64,000 bases of DNA from Streptomyces sp. SM11 (GCF_002910905.1 NZ_NEUE01000098.1:22564-86563); one strand, 5' to 3'; counted from the first letter of the stretch, positions 7,974-16,906 are shown. Numbers and translations are program-made. Notes: generated by a model from the sequence alone, not told the origin.

Positions 7974-8045
7974 GTTGAAGACCTCTCCACGCTAGGCCAC
8001 GCTGGCTCTTCCCGGTAGTCGTTCGGCTACGGAGAGGAGCGAACG

Positions 8046-8306
8046 GTGTACGGCGAGAACGTCAGCTCGAATACGGAGCGATCCCCACGCGCCCCGGCCC
8101 TCGGGGCCCTCCTCGCGGACACCAGTCGCGGTGACCGCGTGGGGGAGTTCCAGGGCGTGGCCGGCCCCTACTGGTCCCTCCGGCCGGTCGGTGGCGGGCG
8201 CGAGTGGGAAGTCGAACCGCACTACGTACGGCCCGCGTTGCTCATGGAGCAGCTTCGGGCCCGCACCGCGCGGCTCAACGCCCGCAGCCGGGGAGAAGTG
8301 CTGTGA
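8046..8306 (+). CDS. Small hypothetical protein of the Scr1/DUF397 neighbourhood
   Basis: The 86-residue protein uses a GTG start and is divergent from the Scr1-type regulator. It contains R-G-D-R-V-G-E-F-Q-G, then G-P-Y-W-S-L-R-P-V-G-G-G-R-E-W-E-V, and a C-terminal helix ending A-R-L-N-A-R-S-R-G-E-V-L. From memory, this pattern recurs beside DUF397/DUF5753 genes in streptomycetes. The W-E-V block suggests a small beta-sheet. No function is known. Confidence 0.7.
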   Translation: MYGENVSSNTERSPRAPALGALLADTSRGDRVGEFQGVAGPYWSLRPVGGGREWEVEPHYVRPALLMEQLRARTARLNARSRGEVL

Positions 8307-8346
8307 GGGCGGCTCCTCCGGGCGACGGCGGCCGGGAGCGTGCCGC

Positions 8347-8775
8347 GTGAGGAACCTGGTCTACGTCGCGGCCGTCACGATGACGGCAGGCGGCCGGGCT
8401 CTCCCGCTCGGCGCGGTCGCCCTGCCGAACCGCCGGCTCGTTCTGCGCTGGCTCCGGCGGCAAGCCCTGCGGCTGGCGGACGGGCACGGGCTCCATCCGG
8501 CCCCCGCCGCTCCGTGGCTCGGTGTGAGAGACGTCCGGCCGGTCACCTTCCACGGTTCCGACGCTCCCGAGGCGCTTCGGGCGTGGGCGGGTGGTCACGG
8601 CAGCCAGGACCACGCCATGAGCGCACTGGAGTCCGGGCTCCCCGCCCTGCTCACCGTGGTCGACCCCTTCGTGGGGCTGCGCGTCACCCTCGGCGGGTGG
8701 CCCGTTGATCTGTGGGGGTGGGCGACGGCAGCCTCGGCCAACTGCTCGTACCCGCCCCGTACGGATGGGGCCTGA
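8347..8775 (+). CDS. Hypothetical protein
   Basis: This 142-residue GTG-start protein has strongly coding third-position G/C. No domain was recognised. The first half is basic (R-L-V-L-R-W-L-R-R-Q-A-L-R-L) and the second half has a V-D-P-F-V-G-L-R-V-T-L-G-G-W-P-V-D-L-W-G pattern. It starts 40 bases after the previous gene and its TGA stop lies 2 bases before the next start at 8778, so it belongs to a four-gene transcription unit from 8046 to 9682. Confidence 0.6.
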   Translation: MRNLVYVAAVTMTAGGRALPLGAVALPNRRLVLRWLRRQALRLADGHGLHPAPAAPWLGVRDVRPVTFHGSDAPEALRAWAGGHGSQDHAMSALESGLPALLTVVDPFVGLRVTLGGWPVDLWGWATAASANCSYPPRTDGA

Positions 8776-8777
8776 CC

Positions 8778-9284
8778 GTGCTGCAATGCACCGCCGTGAC
8801 TCAAGTCCCGTACGCCGAAACGCTACTGGCGCTCGCCACCATGGAGGGCGGCCCCGAGCACCCGCCCGACGTCGTGGAGACGGAGGACTTCGTCCTGTGC
8901 GAGCTGGCCGACCACGACGAGTCGGCCGAGCACGCCGCGCACCTGTGGACGGCCGACGTGCCGGACGACCGGGACCTGTGGTTCCTCTGGGCGGGGACCG
9001 GCGCGCACCGTGTCCACCGGCTCGACACGTTCCGGCTGTGCCCCGCCGTGCTCCGTGAGCTGGCGACCCGCACGGTCACCACGTGCGCGTACTTCGACCG
9101 CCACCCCGGGCCGCACTCCTTCTCCGTGACCGACCCGCTGGGCGACCTCATCGCCGAACACGTCCACAGCGAGGTCCGGCGGTTCGTGGCTGAAGGGGAA
9201 GCCCCAGGCAAAGGCGCCCCTGACGCTCCTGACACTTCCGACGCTCCCGACCCTTCCGATGCTCCCGACACCGACGCGACCTGA
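8778..9284 (+). CDS. Hypothetical protein with acidic repeat tail
   Basis: The 168-residue protein starts at GTG 8778, two bases after the preceding stop; a longer frame from 8712 would overlap that gene. The body contains F-V-L-C-E-L-A-D-H-D-E-S-A-E-H-A, which matches V-L-C-E-L-A-D-G-H-E-N-D-H-A in the next gene, so the two are paralogues. The C-terminus is a short tandem repeat of D-A-P-D-(T/P)-S units from about residue 147. Its stop overlaps the next ATG (TGATG). The function is unknown. Confidence 0.65.
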   Translation: MLQCTAVTQVPYAETLLALATMEGGPEHPPDVVETEDFVLCELADHDESAEHAAHLWTADVPDDRDLWFLWAGTGAHRVHRLDTFRLCPAVLRELATRTVTTCAYFDRHPGPHSFSVTDPLGDLIAEHVHSEVRRFVAEGEAPGKGAPDAPDTSDAPDPSDAPDTDAT

Positions 9285-9682
9285 TGGCGACCGGAGGCCC
9301 CCGCCCCATGAACGAGTGCACTGCCGTGGCCCTGTTGCCGCCCCCGGAGATCCTGATCCGCCTGGCGGCCCCCGGCAGCCTTCCCGAGGCGGGGCACGTC
9401 CTCTGCGAGCTCGCCGACGGCCACGAGAACGACCACGCGATGGTGCTGTGGGAGGACGACGCGAACCGCGTGGCCGTCTGGGCCCGGTGGAGCGAGGGCC
9501 GGGCGACGCTGGCGGAGCTGCCCTGGTGCGGAACGCTCGACGCCCGGGGCGAGGACGCGTGCGGGCTGTTCGCCGGGCACCCCTCCGCCCACGCCTGGGA
9601 CATCGTCGATCCGACGCTCGCGGCGGTGGACGCCGAACTGGCACGGGAGCACCCCCATCTCGCACCACGTGACGGCGTGTGA
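9284..9682 (+). CDS. Hypothetical protein, paralogue of the preceding gene
   Basis: The protein has 132 residues; its ATG overlaps the preceding stop by one base, implying translational coupling. Shared landmarks with the upstream product are the opening L-x-x-L-A-x-x, the V-L-C-E-L-A-D block followed by an H-A and a W segment, and a closing D-P-x-x-x-x-I/V-D-A/E pattern. It lacks the upstream gene's acidic tail. ATG 9308 is an alternative start. No known domain was recognised. Confidence 0.65.
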   Translation: MATGGPRPMNECTAVALLPPPEILIRLAAPGSLPEAGHVLCELADGHENDHAMVLWEDDANRVAVWARWSEGRATLAELPWCGTLDARGEDACGLFAGHPSAHAWDIVDPTLAAVDAELAREHPHLAPRDGV

Positions 9683-9713
9683 TTCCCCGTCGCGGCGGCT
9701 CTGTGTCGGAAGG

Positions 9714-10499
9714 ATGGCGCGCATGCCAGAACACCCCCAAAGCGATACGAGCGACAGGAGCGGCAGGTCCGACGCATCCGGCCGGTCGCGGTGGCGGCTC
9801 CTCCCGATGACCGGACGAGACCCCGAGGAGGACGGCCGGGCCTTCTCACTGCTGGAGCTCCTGTTCGACCTGACCTTCGTCGTCGCGGTCGGTACGGCGT
9901 CGTCACAGTTCGCCGAGCGCCTGCCGGGGGCACTTGGGGCAAGCGGTCACCGCGTTCGTCATGGCGATGTTCGCGATCAACGTCGCCTGGATCAGCTTCA
10001 GCTGGTTCGCCTCGGCCTTCGCCACCGACGACTGGCTCTACCGGGTCCTGACGATGTTCCAGATGATCGGGGCCGTCGTCTTCTCGCTCGGCCTCCCGGC
10101 GGCCGCGGCTGCCTCTTAGGCTACGGCCACACCCCGTTGTTCATCGGCGTGGCCGGAGCCGGGGCCGGACTGCATGTGGCGGGCCTCTACCTGGAACACC
10201 ACACGGAGATCCCCAAGGCGACGGTCGTCCTCGCCCTGGCCCTCCCGGTGGCCCTCTATCTCCTGGTGGTCTACCTGCTGCACACCCTGCTGCTCTCGGC
10301 CGCCGATCGCTTCCACCTGCTCCTGACCGCTCTGACCCCGGCGGTCCTGCTGGCCGGGTTCCTGCTGGCCGTGGCGGCAGCGCCGCTGGCGGTATGCCTG
10401 ATCGTCGTGATGCTCGCGCCCTTCGTGACCGTGATCGGTTACGAGACGCTCGGGCGCGAGCATCAGCGGCGCATGCTGGAGGGGATCGGGGCGGGGTAG
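9714..10499 (+). pseudogene. Broken low-temperature-requirement A (LtrA) family membrane protein
   Basis: The start region encodes L-L-E-L-L-F-D-L-T-F-V-V-A-V, the LtrA opening motif. The reading then shifts to another frame near 9935, where V-A-W-I-S-F-S-W-F-A-S-A-F-x-T-D-D-W-L-Y-R continues the family, and stops at 10117-10119. The first frame picks up again with the C-terminal helices (Y-G-H-T-P-L-F-I-G-V-A-G-A-G). At least one frameshift is present, and the middle of the protein, roughly 150-200 residues with several membrane helices, is missing. Intact family members are near 370-400 residues. This gene should not make a working protein. Confidence 0.82.
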
Positions 10500-10560
10500 A
10501 GCCCGATCACGCCGTCAGGGTCTGAGGACGAGACCGGCCCCGGCGACAGTCGCCCTGACC

Positions 10561-12021
10561 TCAGACCGAGAACCGTTCCCGCTTCAGCAGCGGCCGCACC
10601 CGGGTCCGGAAACCCCCCGTGCGGAAGGGGCGTTGCAGCAGACCAGGGCGCAGTTCCTGGGCGAGGGCGGCGGCGATCATGCCCTGGTCCAGGGCGAGCA
10701 TGAAGTCGCTGACCCGGCCCGTGGACACGTTCACCGAGTCCCGGAAGCCGAGCCCGTCCTCGTACGCGCCGAAGTCCCGCTCCAGCGAACGAAGGTTGGC
10801 CACCGCCTCCCGGCGGGCGTACGGCAGGGCCAGGAAGGAGGCGTGCGGGGTGACCACGCCGTTGGTGAACGCCGAGGGCGGGGGCAGGGGTTCGCCGTCC
10901 GTGGTGTGGGTGCGGTCGGTGTTGGAGGCGTAGCCGTCGACCGCCATGCCGAGCGCGTCGACGCCGTACTCCTGGTAGCCGTCCTCGGGGACGTTGGCGG
11001 GGGAGAAGCCCCAGTAGCCGTACTCCGCCTCCCGCAGGCCGTGGTCGATCTGGCCCCGTACGTAACGCTGATGCGTCACACCCCACGCGCGCGGCGACCA
11101 CTCCGGCTCCGGCACGAACAGCGGCACCATCAGCGCCTCGAACATCGAGCCGCCCCAGGTGGGGACCACCTTCCGGCCGCGGTGCGTATAGTGGCCGTTC
11201 CATACGCGTACGCCGTCGACCGTGACGTACGTGCCACCCGGCTTCTGCTCCTGCTCGTGCTCCGGCAGCATCGTGCGCAGTAGGTGCCAGTAGTGGTCGC
11301 CGGGCAGTGAACCGTCCGCGATGCCCAGGTAACTCGCCATGCGCGGCTCGGTGTTGAGCGCGCCGTAGTGGTGCGGGGTCGGCTCCTCCGTGTCCGTCCA
11401 GACGCCGCCGCGCAGCTGGCCGGGGCCCGCCACCGGGTCGGCCGGGTCGTACGGCGTGTAGAAGTACGACCAGTCGGCCGTGGCCAGGATGCGGTGGATG
11501 CGGGGGCGCAGTACCGGGGCCGTGTCGGCGGCGATGCGCAGGCCCGTCACCAGCCAGGCGTTGTCCACCGAGGACAGGAACGGACGCACCGGGTCGCCCG
11601 TGCCCGGCCACTGTGTGAGCACCGAACCATCATGCGCGTCATACCAGTTGAGCCAGAAGCCGTGATGGCGCTCCAGCTTCTCGACCGCCGTGACCGTACG
11701 GGTCAGGGACCGGAGCATCGCACCCTCGCCGATCACGCCCAGACCTGCCGCCGCCACCGTCGACCACAGGCCGCAGCCGATGTTGGTCGGGGAGGTCTGG
11801 GCCGATTGGGCGGGGGCTCCGGGGCCGCTGAGGTCGATCTTGTCGGTGACCAGACCGAAGTCGGTCGTCATCGCCTCGATCGAGCGGTACGTGTCGGCGA
11901 ACCAGTGCTTCAGAAGGCGGGGGGCGGCCGGGGGTGCTGCTGTTGCGGGGGTGGTTACGGCTCCCAGCGACAGGGCCGCGGCCCCGGTCCCTGCGGCGGT
12001 GAGAAACGTGCGACGGTCCAT
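10561..12021 (-). CDS. Secreted glycoamylase-like/DUF3131 protein (putative beta-glucan-active hydrolase)
   Basis: The protein has 486 residues. The N-terminus is a Tat-type signal (M-D-R-R-T-F-L-T-A-A-G, then an Ala/Leu run cut near A-T-A-A). The mature part contains N-I-G-C-G-L-W-S-T, S-S-V-D-N-A-W-L-V-T-G-L, H-H-Y-G-A-L-N-T-E-P-R-M-A-S-Y and Y-G-Y-W-G-F-S-P-A, typical of the alpha/alpha-barrel glycoamylase/DUF3131 group related to GH144. It is the last gene of the sugar-transport operon, 215 bases after the GH1 gene. A likely role is extracellular release of oligosaccharides for the transporter. The precise linkage (beta-1,2 is known for GH144) is inference. Confidence 0.75.
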   Translation of the reverse strand: MDRRTFLTAAGTGAAALSLGAVTTPATAAPPAAPRLLKHWFADTYRSIEAMTTDFGLVTDKIDLSGPGAPAQSAQTSPTNIGCGLWSTVAAAGLGVIGEGAMLRSLTRTVTAVEKLERHHGFWLNWYDAHDGSVLTQWPGTGDPVRPFLSSVDNAWLVTGLRIAADTAPVLRPRIHRILATADWSYFYTPYDPADPVAGPGQLRGGVWTDTEEPTPHHYGALNTEPRMASYLGIADGSLPGDHYWHLLRTMLPEHEQEQKPGGTYVTVDGVRVWNGHYTHRGRKVVPTWGGSMFEALMVPLFVPEPEWSPRAWGVTHQRYVRGQIDHGLREAEYGYWGFSPANVPEDGYQEYGVDALGMAVDGYASNTDRTHTTDGEPLPPPSAFTNGVVTPHASFLALPYARREAVANLRSLERDFGAYEDGLGFRDSVNVSTGRVSDFMLALDQGMIAAALAQELRPGLLQRPFRTGGFRTRVRPLLKRERFSV

Positions 12022-12133
12022 GGTCCGGCTCCTGGGGCAGAAGGGGGAGGGGGATGAGTCGTGATCTCGGTCGTGCGAGGTGAAGCGAGGTGGTGCGGCG
12101 TGGGGAGTGGTGCTGGTGCTGTCCGGGCGGCCC

Positions 12134-12196
12134 GGGAGCCGGCGGTCGTCAGGTTTCGCCGGCTCCCGAGCCGGAGGGAGCCGTCAGGTGGCTCCC
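12134..12196 (-). terminator. Two hairpins between the GH1 and glycoamylase-like genes
   Basis: 12134-12144 pairs perfectly with 12157-12167 (11 bases, 12-base loop). 12176-12182 pairs with 12190-12196 (7 bases, 7-base loop). Both use the same GGGAGCC/GGCTCCC arms, so alternative pairings are possible. They lie 40-100 bases after the GH1 stop and could terminate or attenuate transcription before the last gene. Confidence 0.5.
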
Positions 12197-12236
12197 CGTA
12201 TCAGGGGTGTCCCCCGGGTATGGGGAGACGCATGAA

Positions 12237-13457
12237 CTACGCTGCCGTGCGCGGGAATTCGCGAGTGAGGCCCAGCGAGCCCAGCCACTTCGCCGAGTCG
12301 CGCGGGGTGCGCTCGAAGGTCTCCCAGTCGATCGCGATCAGGCCGAACGTGGCCTTGTACGTGCCCCACTCGTAGTTGTCCAGCGCGCTCCACGCCAGGT
12401 AGCCCCGGATGTCGAGGCCGTCCTCCAGCGCCGAGGCGACCTCGCTCAAAGCGCCCGTGTAGTAGTCGACCCGGCGGCTGTCGTCGGCGGTCGCGATGCC
12501 GTTCTCCGTGACGATCAGCGGCACGTCTCCGACCACCTCGGCCGTGTGGCGCACCGCCTCACCGACCGCGCCCGGGTAGTACTCCCACGTCGTCAGCGTC
12601 CGCTCGACGTCGTCCACCGCCGGGATCGGACCGTCCGGACCGATCCGCGTACGGGTGTAGGACTGCACGCCGATCCAGTCGTCGCCGCGCGCCGCCTCGA
12701 TGAACACGTCCTCGCGCGGGTGGCGGTAGGCGGCGGTGACGTCCTCCGCTCCGGGGAGGGCCTGGTAGACCTGGTTGGCGATGGTCCAGCCGACCTGGAT
12801 GCCCGCGTCCAGGGCCCGGACCTCCTTCACCGCCGCGTGGTGGGCGGCGATGACGGCCGCGGTCGTCTCGTCGTCGGGGGTGGGCAGGCCGGCGGGCGGG
12901 AAGCTGTTGTCGCCGCGCTTGGCCTGGCCCGCCATCACGGCGATCATGTTCGGCTCGTTGATCGTGCAGACGTGGCTCACGCCCTCGGAGATCACCGGGG
13001 CGCAGGCCGCCACGTACCGCGCGAACAGCTCCACCGCGCCCTCGGCCGTCCAGCCGCCGCGCGCCTCGAACCACTGCGGGACGGTGAAGTGGTGCAGGGT
13101 CACCATCGGGCGCAGGCCGCGCTCGATCGCGCCCTCCACCATCCTCCGGTAGTGGGCGAGTTCGGCGCGGGAGAAGTGGCCCTCGACCGGCTCGATGCGG
13201 GCCCACTCGATGGAGAAGCGGTAGTCGGTGAAGCCGAGCGAGGCCAGCAGGTCCATGTCCTCGGGCCAGCGGTGGTAGCTGTCGCAGGCGTCCAGGCTCG
13301 GCTCCGCGATGTGGGTGCCGACGGTGTGCTCCTTGACCCACCAGTCGCTGTTGGAGTTGTTGCCCTCGATCTGATGGGCGGCCGTGGAGGCGCCCCAGAG
13401 GAAGCCCTCGGGGAACGGAACGGAGTTCGGCTGGTTCGGGGCAGGGGGGTGCGTCAT
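12237..13457 (-). CDS. GH1 beta-glucosidase
   Basis: The protein has 406 residues and no signal peptide, so it is cytoplasmic. It opens with F-P-E-G-F-L-W-G-A-S-T-A-A-H-Q-I-E-G, the GH1 start motif. The acid/base Glu is E168 in I-N-E-P-N and the nucleophile is E318 in V-T-E-N-G. The Y-R-F-S-I-E-W-A-R segment and the W-S-A-L-D-N-Y-E-W aglycone/glycone motif are present. It should hydrolyse beta-linked disaccharides brought in by the neighbouring ABC transporter. The start is 97 bases after the permease stop, in the same operon. It is a little shorter than the usual 440-480 residues but no motif is lost. Confidence 0.92.
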   Translation of the reverse strand: MTHPPAPNQPNSVPFPEGFLWGASTAAHQIEGNNSNSDWWVKEHTVGTHIAEPSLDACDSYHRWPEDMDLLASLGFTDYRFSIEWARIEPVEGHFSRAELAHYRRMVEGAIERGLRPMVTLHHFTVPQWFEARGGWTAEGAVELFARYVAACAPVISEGVSHVCTINEPNMIAVMAGQAKRGDNSFPPAGLPTPDDETTAAVIAAHHAAVKEVRALDAGIQVGWTIANQVYQALPGAEDVTAAYRHPREDVFIEAARGDDWIGVQSYTRTRIGPDGPIPAVDDVERTLTTWEYYPGAVGEAVRHTAEVVGDVPLIVTENGIATADDSRRVDYYTGALSEVASALEDGLDIRGYLAWSALDNYEWGTYKATFGLIAIDWETFERTPRDSAKWLGSLGLTREFPRTAA

Positions 13458-13554
13458 CGCGACTTGTCCTTCTGGTGGTGGTGAGGGGTGTGGCCGCCGT
13501 CTGCTACGGGGTGGGGTCGGCGGCCTCGTTGTGTGAAGTCGGGCGGCCCTGCGG

Positions 13555-14436
13555 CTACTTCATGCCCGCCGTGGCGATGCCCTGGGTGAAGTGCCGTTGC
13601 AGGGCGATGAAGACGACCAGCACCGGCAGCACGATCAGGAAGGCCCCGGCCATCAGCATGCCGTTGGAGCCGCCGGCCTTGTTGGGGTCGGTGGCGAAGG
13701 TCGCCAGGGCGACCGGAAGGGTGTACTTGTCGGGGTCGTTGGTCGCGATCAGCGGCCAGACGAAGTTGTTCCAGGAGCCCAGGAACGTGAAGATCGACAA
13801 GGTCGCGAGGGCGGGCTTCACCAGCGGCATCACAATCCGCCAGAAGATGTACCACTCGCTCGCGCCGTCCATCCGGGCCGCTTCCAGGAGCTCGTCCGGG
13901 ATCGACTGCATGAACTGCCGCATCAGGAAGACCCCGAAGGCCCCGGCGGCGAACGGCAGCACCAGACCCGCGTAACTGTCGATCAGCTGGAGCTTGCTCA
14001 TCAGCACGAACAGCGGCAGCAGCATCAGGTTGCCGGGCACCATCAGCGCACCGAGCACCAGGCCGAAGATCTTGTTGCGGCCGACGAAGTTCAGCTTGGC
14101 CAGGGCGTAGCCGAGCATCGAGCAGAAGACCAGGTTCGAGACGGTCACCAGTACCGCCACGATCACCGAGTTCATGAAGTACAGCGGCAGGTCCAGCTTG
14201 TCGAGCAGCTGCCGGAAGTTCTCCAGGGTCCACTCGGTGGGGATCCACACGGGCGGGCTGGCCGACAGCTCGCTCTGCGTCTTGAAGGCGGAGAGCCCCA
14301 TCCAGAGGAAGGGCGCCGACATGACCAGCAGGCCGAGCGAGAGCAGGACGTAGACCAGCGGGCGTGCGGTGCTCCGCTTTCCGGGAGGCCGCTTGTCCAG
14401 GGCCTTGACCGGGGCGTTGCTGCTGGTGGCGCTCAT
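13555..14436 (-). CDS. Carbohydrate ABC transporter permease (second subunit, MalG-type)
   Basis: This 293-residue inner-membrane protein has about six helices. The cytoplasmic coupling motif E-A-A-R-M-D-G-A-S-E-W-Y-I-F-W-R-I-V-M-P lies near residues 191-210. A long periplasmic-facing segment after the first helix (P-x-W-x-P-x-x-W-T-L-E-N-F) is typical of MalG/CUT1 permeases. The ATG overlaps the upstream permease stop (ATGA), so both are made together. No ATPase gene is in the operon; as is usual in Streptomyces, a shared MsiK-type ATPase encoded elsewhere probably powers it. Confidence 0.9.
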   Translation of the reverse strand: MSATSSNAPVKALDKRPPGKRSTARPLVYVLLSLGLLVMSAPFLWMGLSAFKTQSELSASPPVWIPTEWTLENFRQLLDKLDLPLYFMNSVIVAVLVTVSNLVFCSMLGYALAKLNFVGRNKIFGLVLGALMVPGNLMLLPLFVLMSKLQLIDSYAGLVLPFAAGAFGVFLMRQFMQSIPDELLEAARMDGASEWYIFWRIVMPLVKPALATLSIFTFLGSWNNFVWPLIATNDPDKYTLPVALATFATDPNKAGGSNGMLMAGAFLIVLPVLVVFIALQRHFTQGIATAGMK

Positions 14437-15404
14437 TTCGTGTTGTCCTTCAGCAGTCGGAGCTGGAGCACCGTGATGCCCATGATCACCACGAAGAGGA
14501 CGTACGCCATGGCGCTCGCGTAGCCCATGTGGAAGAAGTTGAACCCTTCGCGGTACATGTTCAGCGAGACCGTGAGGGTTGAGTCGGACGGGCCGCCCTG
14601 GGTCATCACGAACGGCTCCTCGAACACGTTGAGGTAGCCGATCGTCGTGATCACCGAGGCGTAGAGGAGGGTCGGCCGCAGGAGCGGGACCGTGATGGAC
14701 CGGAACTCCTGCCAGACGCTCGCGCCGTCGAGCTTCGCCGCCTCGCGCACCTCGGTGGGGATCGCCTGGAGGCCCGCGATGAACAGCACCATCACCGTGC
14801 CGACGTTCCGCCAGACCGCCATCACGATCAGCGACGGCATCGCCAGCGTCTCGGAGCCGAGGAAGTCCGGTGCCGTCCAGCCCGCTTCGGAGAAGAGGCC
14901 GGCGATCAGCCCGTCGCTCGGATCGAGAACGAACCGCCAGACGACGGCGACCGCGACGATGGTGGTGACCACCGGGGCGTAGAAGCCGACCCGGAAGAAG
15001 GTCCGTGCCCGGTCGATGCCGTTGGTGAGCAGGACGGCCACGACCAGCCCGGTCCCGATGGTCAGCGGCACGCCGACGACCACGAAGTACCCGGTGTTGA
15101 AGAGGGACTTGAGGAACTTCTCGTCGCCGAAGAGGTTGACGTAGTTCTCGAACCCGATGAAGTTCGCTTCCCATGGGCGCGTTACGTTCCGCAGCCCGAA
15201 GTCCGTGAAGCTCATCACCAGCGTGGCGAGGATCGGGAACGCCATGAAGACGGTGAACAGGACGAGGAACGGGGTGGAGAACAGCCAGCCCGCCGCGTTC
15301 TGCACGCCCATCGACGGCTTGCGGCCTCGGCTGCCCGTGGGGGCGGGGGACGGTGCGTCCCCGGCCTCCCCGGGCCGTGCGGCCTTCTCGGTCGTGGTGC
15401 TCAT
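14433..15404 (-). CDS. Carbohydrate ABC transporter permease (first subunit, MalF-type)
   Basis: The protein has 323 residues. A polar N-terminal tail of about 38 residues precedes six predicted helices. The coupling motif is E-A-A-K-L-D-G-A-S-V-W-Q-E-F-R-S-I-T-V-P-L-L near residue 220. The final helices include E-E-P-F-V-M-T-Q-G-G-P, characteristic of sugar (CUT1) permeases. The gene starts two bases after the binding-protein stop and overlaps the next permease by four bases. Confidence 0.9.
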   Translation of the reverse strand: MSTTTEKAARPGEAGDAPSPAPTGSRGRKPSMGVQNAAGWLFSTPFLVLFTVFMAFPILATLVMSFTDFGLRNVTRPWEANFIGFENYVNLFGDEKFLKSLFNTGYFVVVGVPLTIGTGLVVAVLLTNGIDRARTFFRVGFYAPVVTTIVAVAVVWRFVLDPSDGLIAGLFSEAGWTAPDFLGSETLAMPSLIVMAVWRNVGTVMVLFIAGLQAIPTEVREAAKLDGASVWQEFRSITVPLLRPTLLYASVITTIGYLNVFEEPFVMTQGGPSDSTLTVSLNMYREGFNFFHMGYASAMAYVLFVVIMGITVLQLRLLKDNTK

Positions 15405-15406
15405 GG

Positions 15407-16651
15407 CTACTGCTTCACGAGGCCTTCGATCTCGGACTGCGCCGCCTTCAGCGCGTCCTCGGCGGAAGCCTTGCCCTGCGTCACCTTGGCGATGGCCTGG
15501 TCCACCTTGTCGGTGATCTCGGTCCAGTTGGCCAGGGAAGGCGAGGACTTGGCGGTGTCCATCTGCTTCTTGAAGGTCTGCAGGTCGGCGTTGTCGGCGA
15601 GCGCCCCGGACTCCCACGCGGAGATGTTGGCGGGCAGGTCCTTCGTCCGCTCGTACCAGTCGGACTGGCCCTTCGTGTCGGTCAGGTACGTGATGAACTC
15701 GGTGGCGGCGGCCTTGTGCTCGCTGTCCTTGGAGATGACGAGCGAGGAGCCGCCGGCCATGGAGGTGGAGGAGGCGTCCGCCGGAACGGATCCGATGGCC
15801 CACTTGCCCTTGATCTGCGGCTGACCCTCGTCGAGGAGCGTCACGTGCCAGGGGCCGCCGAAGAACATCGGGACCCGGCCGTTGCCGAAGTCCTTCACCA
15901 CGTCGTAGCCGGGCTGTACGGACTTGTTGGCGAGGCCCTTGTCGAAGTAGGAGCCGTACTCCTTCAGCGCCTTGACGGCCGCCGGGCTGTCGATGACCGC
16001 CTCGCCCTTGTCGTCGACGATCTCACCGCCCGCCGAGTACAGGAAGGAGTAGAAGTTCTGCACGGTGTCCAGGCCGCTGGGCTGGATGGAAAGACCCCAC
16101 TTCGTACCGGCTTTCTCCTGGTACGCGGTGGCGAGGTCCTGGAGCTCCTTCCAGCTCGCCGGAGCCTCGCTCACGCCCGCCTTCTCGGCCAGGTCCGTGC
16201 GGTAGTAGAGGACCCGGGTGTCGACGTACCACGGCACGCCGTAGGCGGTTCCGTCCACCTCGCCCTGCTCCCAGCCCGCCGGGAAGAAGTCCTTCTTGTC
16301 GAAGACCTCGGTGTCCACCGGCTCCAGCACGCCCAGTTCGGAGAACTCGCCCAGGTAGCTGCCGCCCATCTGCGCCACGTCGGGCAGATTGCCCGCCGCC
16401 GCTGCCGAGACGAGCTTCTGGTGCGCGACGTCCCAGCCGATCGGGGTCACCTTCACCGTGATGTTCGGGTTGGCCTTCTCGTAGACCTCGGCCACGTCCG
16501 CGAGCTTCTCGCCCTCGGCTCCCATGGCCCACACGGTGAGCGTCTGCTTCTCGTCCGCCGCGACGTCGCCGCCGGAGGAGCCGCAGGCGGAAAGGGTGAC
16601 GGCGAGCGCGAGCGCTAGGCCGGCGGGAGCGGTTCTGGCGATGCGGGACAT
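15407..16651 (-). CDS. Sugar-binding lipoprotein of the ABC transporter
   Basis: The protein has 414 residues and a type II signal peptide with lipobox L-S-A-C (Cys23). The mature part is a family-1 solute-binding protein: L-T-V-W-A-M-G-A-E-G near the start, G-V-P-W-Y-V-D-T-R-V-L-Y-Y-R in the first lobe, and a later F-F-G-G-P-W-H-V and W-Y-E-R-T segment. Aromatic residues in these loops normally stack on sugar rings. It is the first gene of the binding protein-permease-permease-GH1-hydrolase operon. Palindromic operator-like sequences lie 37-67 bases before the start. Confidence 0.92.
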   Translation of the reverse strand: MSRIARTAPAGLALALAVTLSACGSSGGDVAADEKQTLTVWAMGAEGEKLADVAEVYEKANPNITVKVTPIGWDVAHQKLVSAAAAGNLPDVAQMGGSYLGEFSELGVLEPVDTEVFDKKDFFPAGWEQGEVDGTAYGVPWYVDTRVLYYRTDLAEKAGVSEAPASWKELQDLATAYQEKAGTKWGLSIQPSGLDTVQNFYSFLYSAGGEIVDDKGEAVIDSPAAVKALKEYGSYFDKGLANKSVQPGYDVVKDFGNGRVPMFFGGPWHVTLLDEGQPQIKGKWAIGSVPADASSTSMAGGSSLVISKDSEHKAAATEFITYLTDTKGQSDWYERTKDLPANISAWESGALADNADLQTFKKQMDTAKSSPSLANWTEITDKVDQAIAKVTQGKASAEDALKAAQSEIEGLVKQ

Positions 16652-16687
16652 GGGAGGGCTCCTCCTTGAGCAATCCGGATACTGCGC

Positions 16688-16718
16688 GATGTATGCGCTC
16701 CCTGTAAGCGCATACATC
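16688..16718. promoter_or_regulatory. Large palindrome before the sugar ABC operon (candidate LacI operator)
   Basis: GATGTATGCGCT (16688-16699) and AGCGCATACATC (16707-16718) are perfect inverted copies with a 7-base spacer. The right half is itself a near-palindrome, TGTAAGCGCATACA. That resembles TGAAAGCGCATTCA before the LacI gene, both sharing the core AAGCGCAT. A GC-centred dyad of this kind is typical of LacI-family operators. Confidence 0.65.
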
Positions 16719-16906
16719 ACTCTGTGCCAGGCGCTTGGGAATCCGCAAGAGGGTGCTGGGTCACACTCGTGCAACGTGCTCGACAGCCTGACGCCTTGTT
16801 GGTGAACCGTAAACGCGCTGTTTGTGGAGCAACAGGCGATGTGACCGATTCGTCGCTCCGGGAGCCCGTGCCCGGCGCGGGCGTGGTCGGCCTCTACCCT
16901 CGCGGC

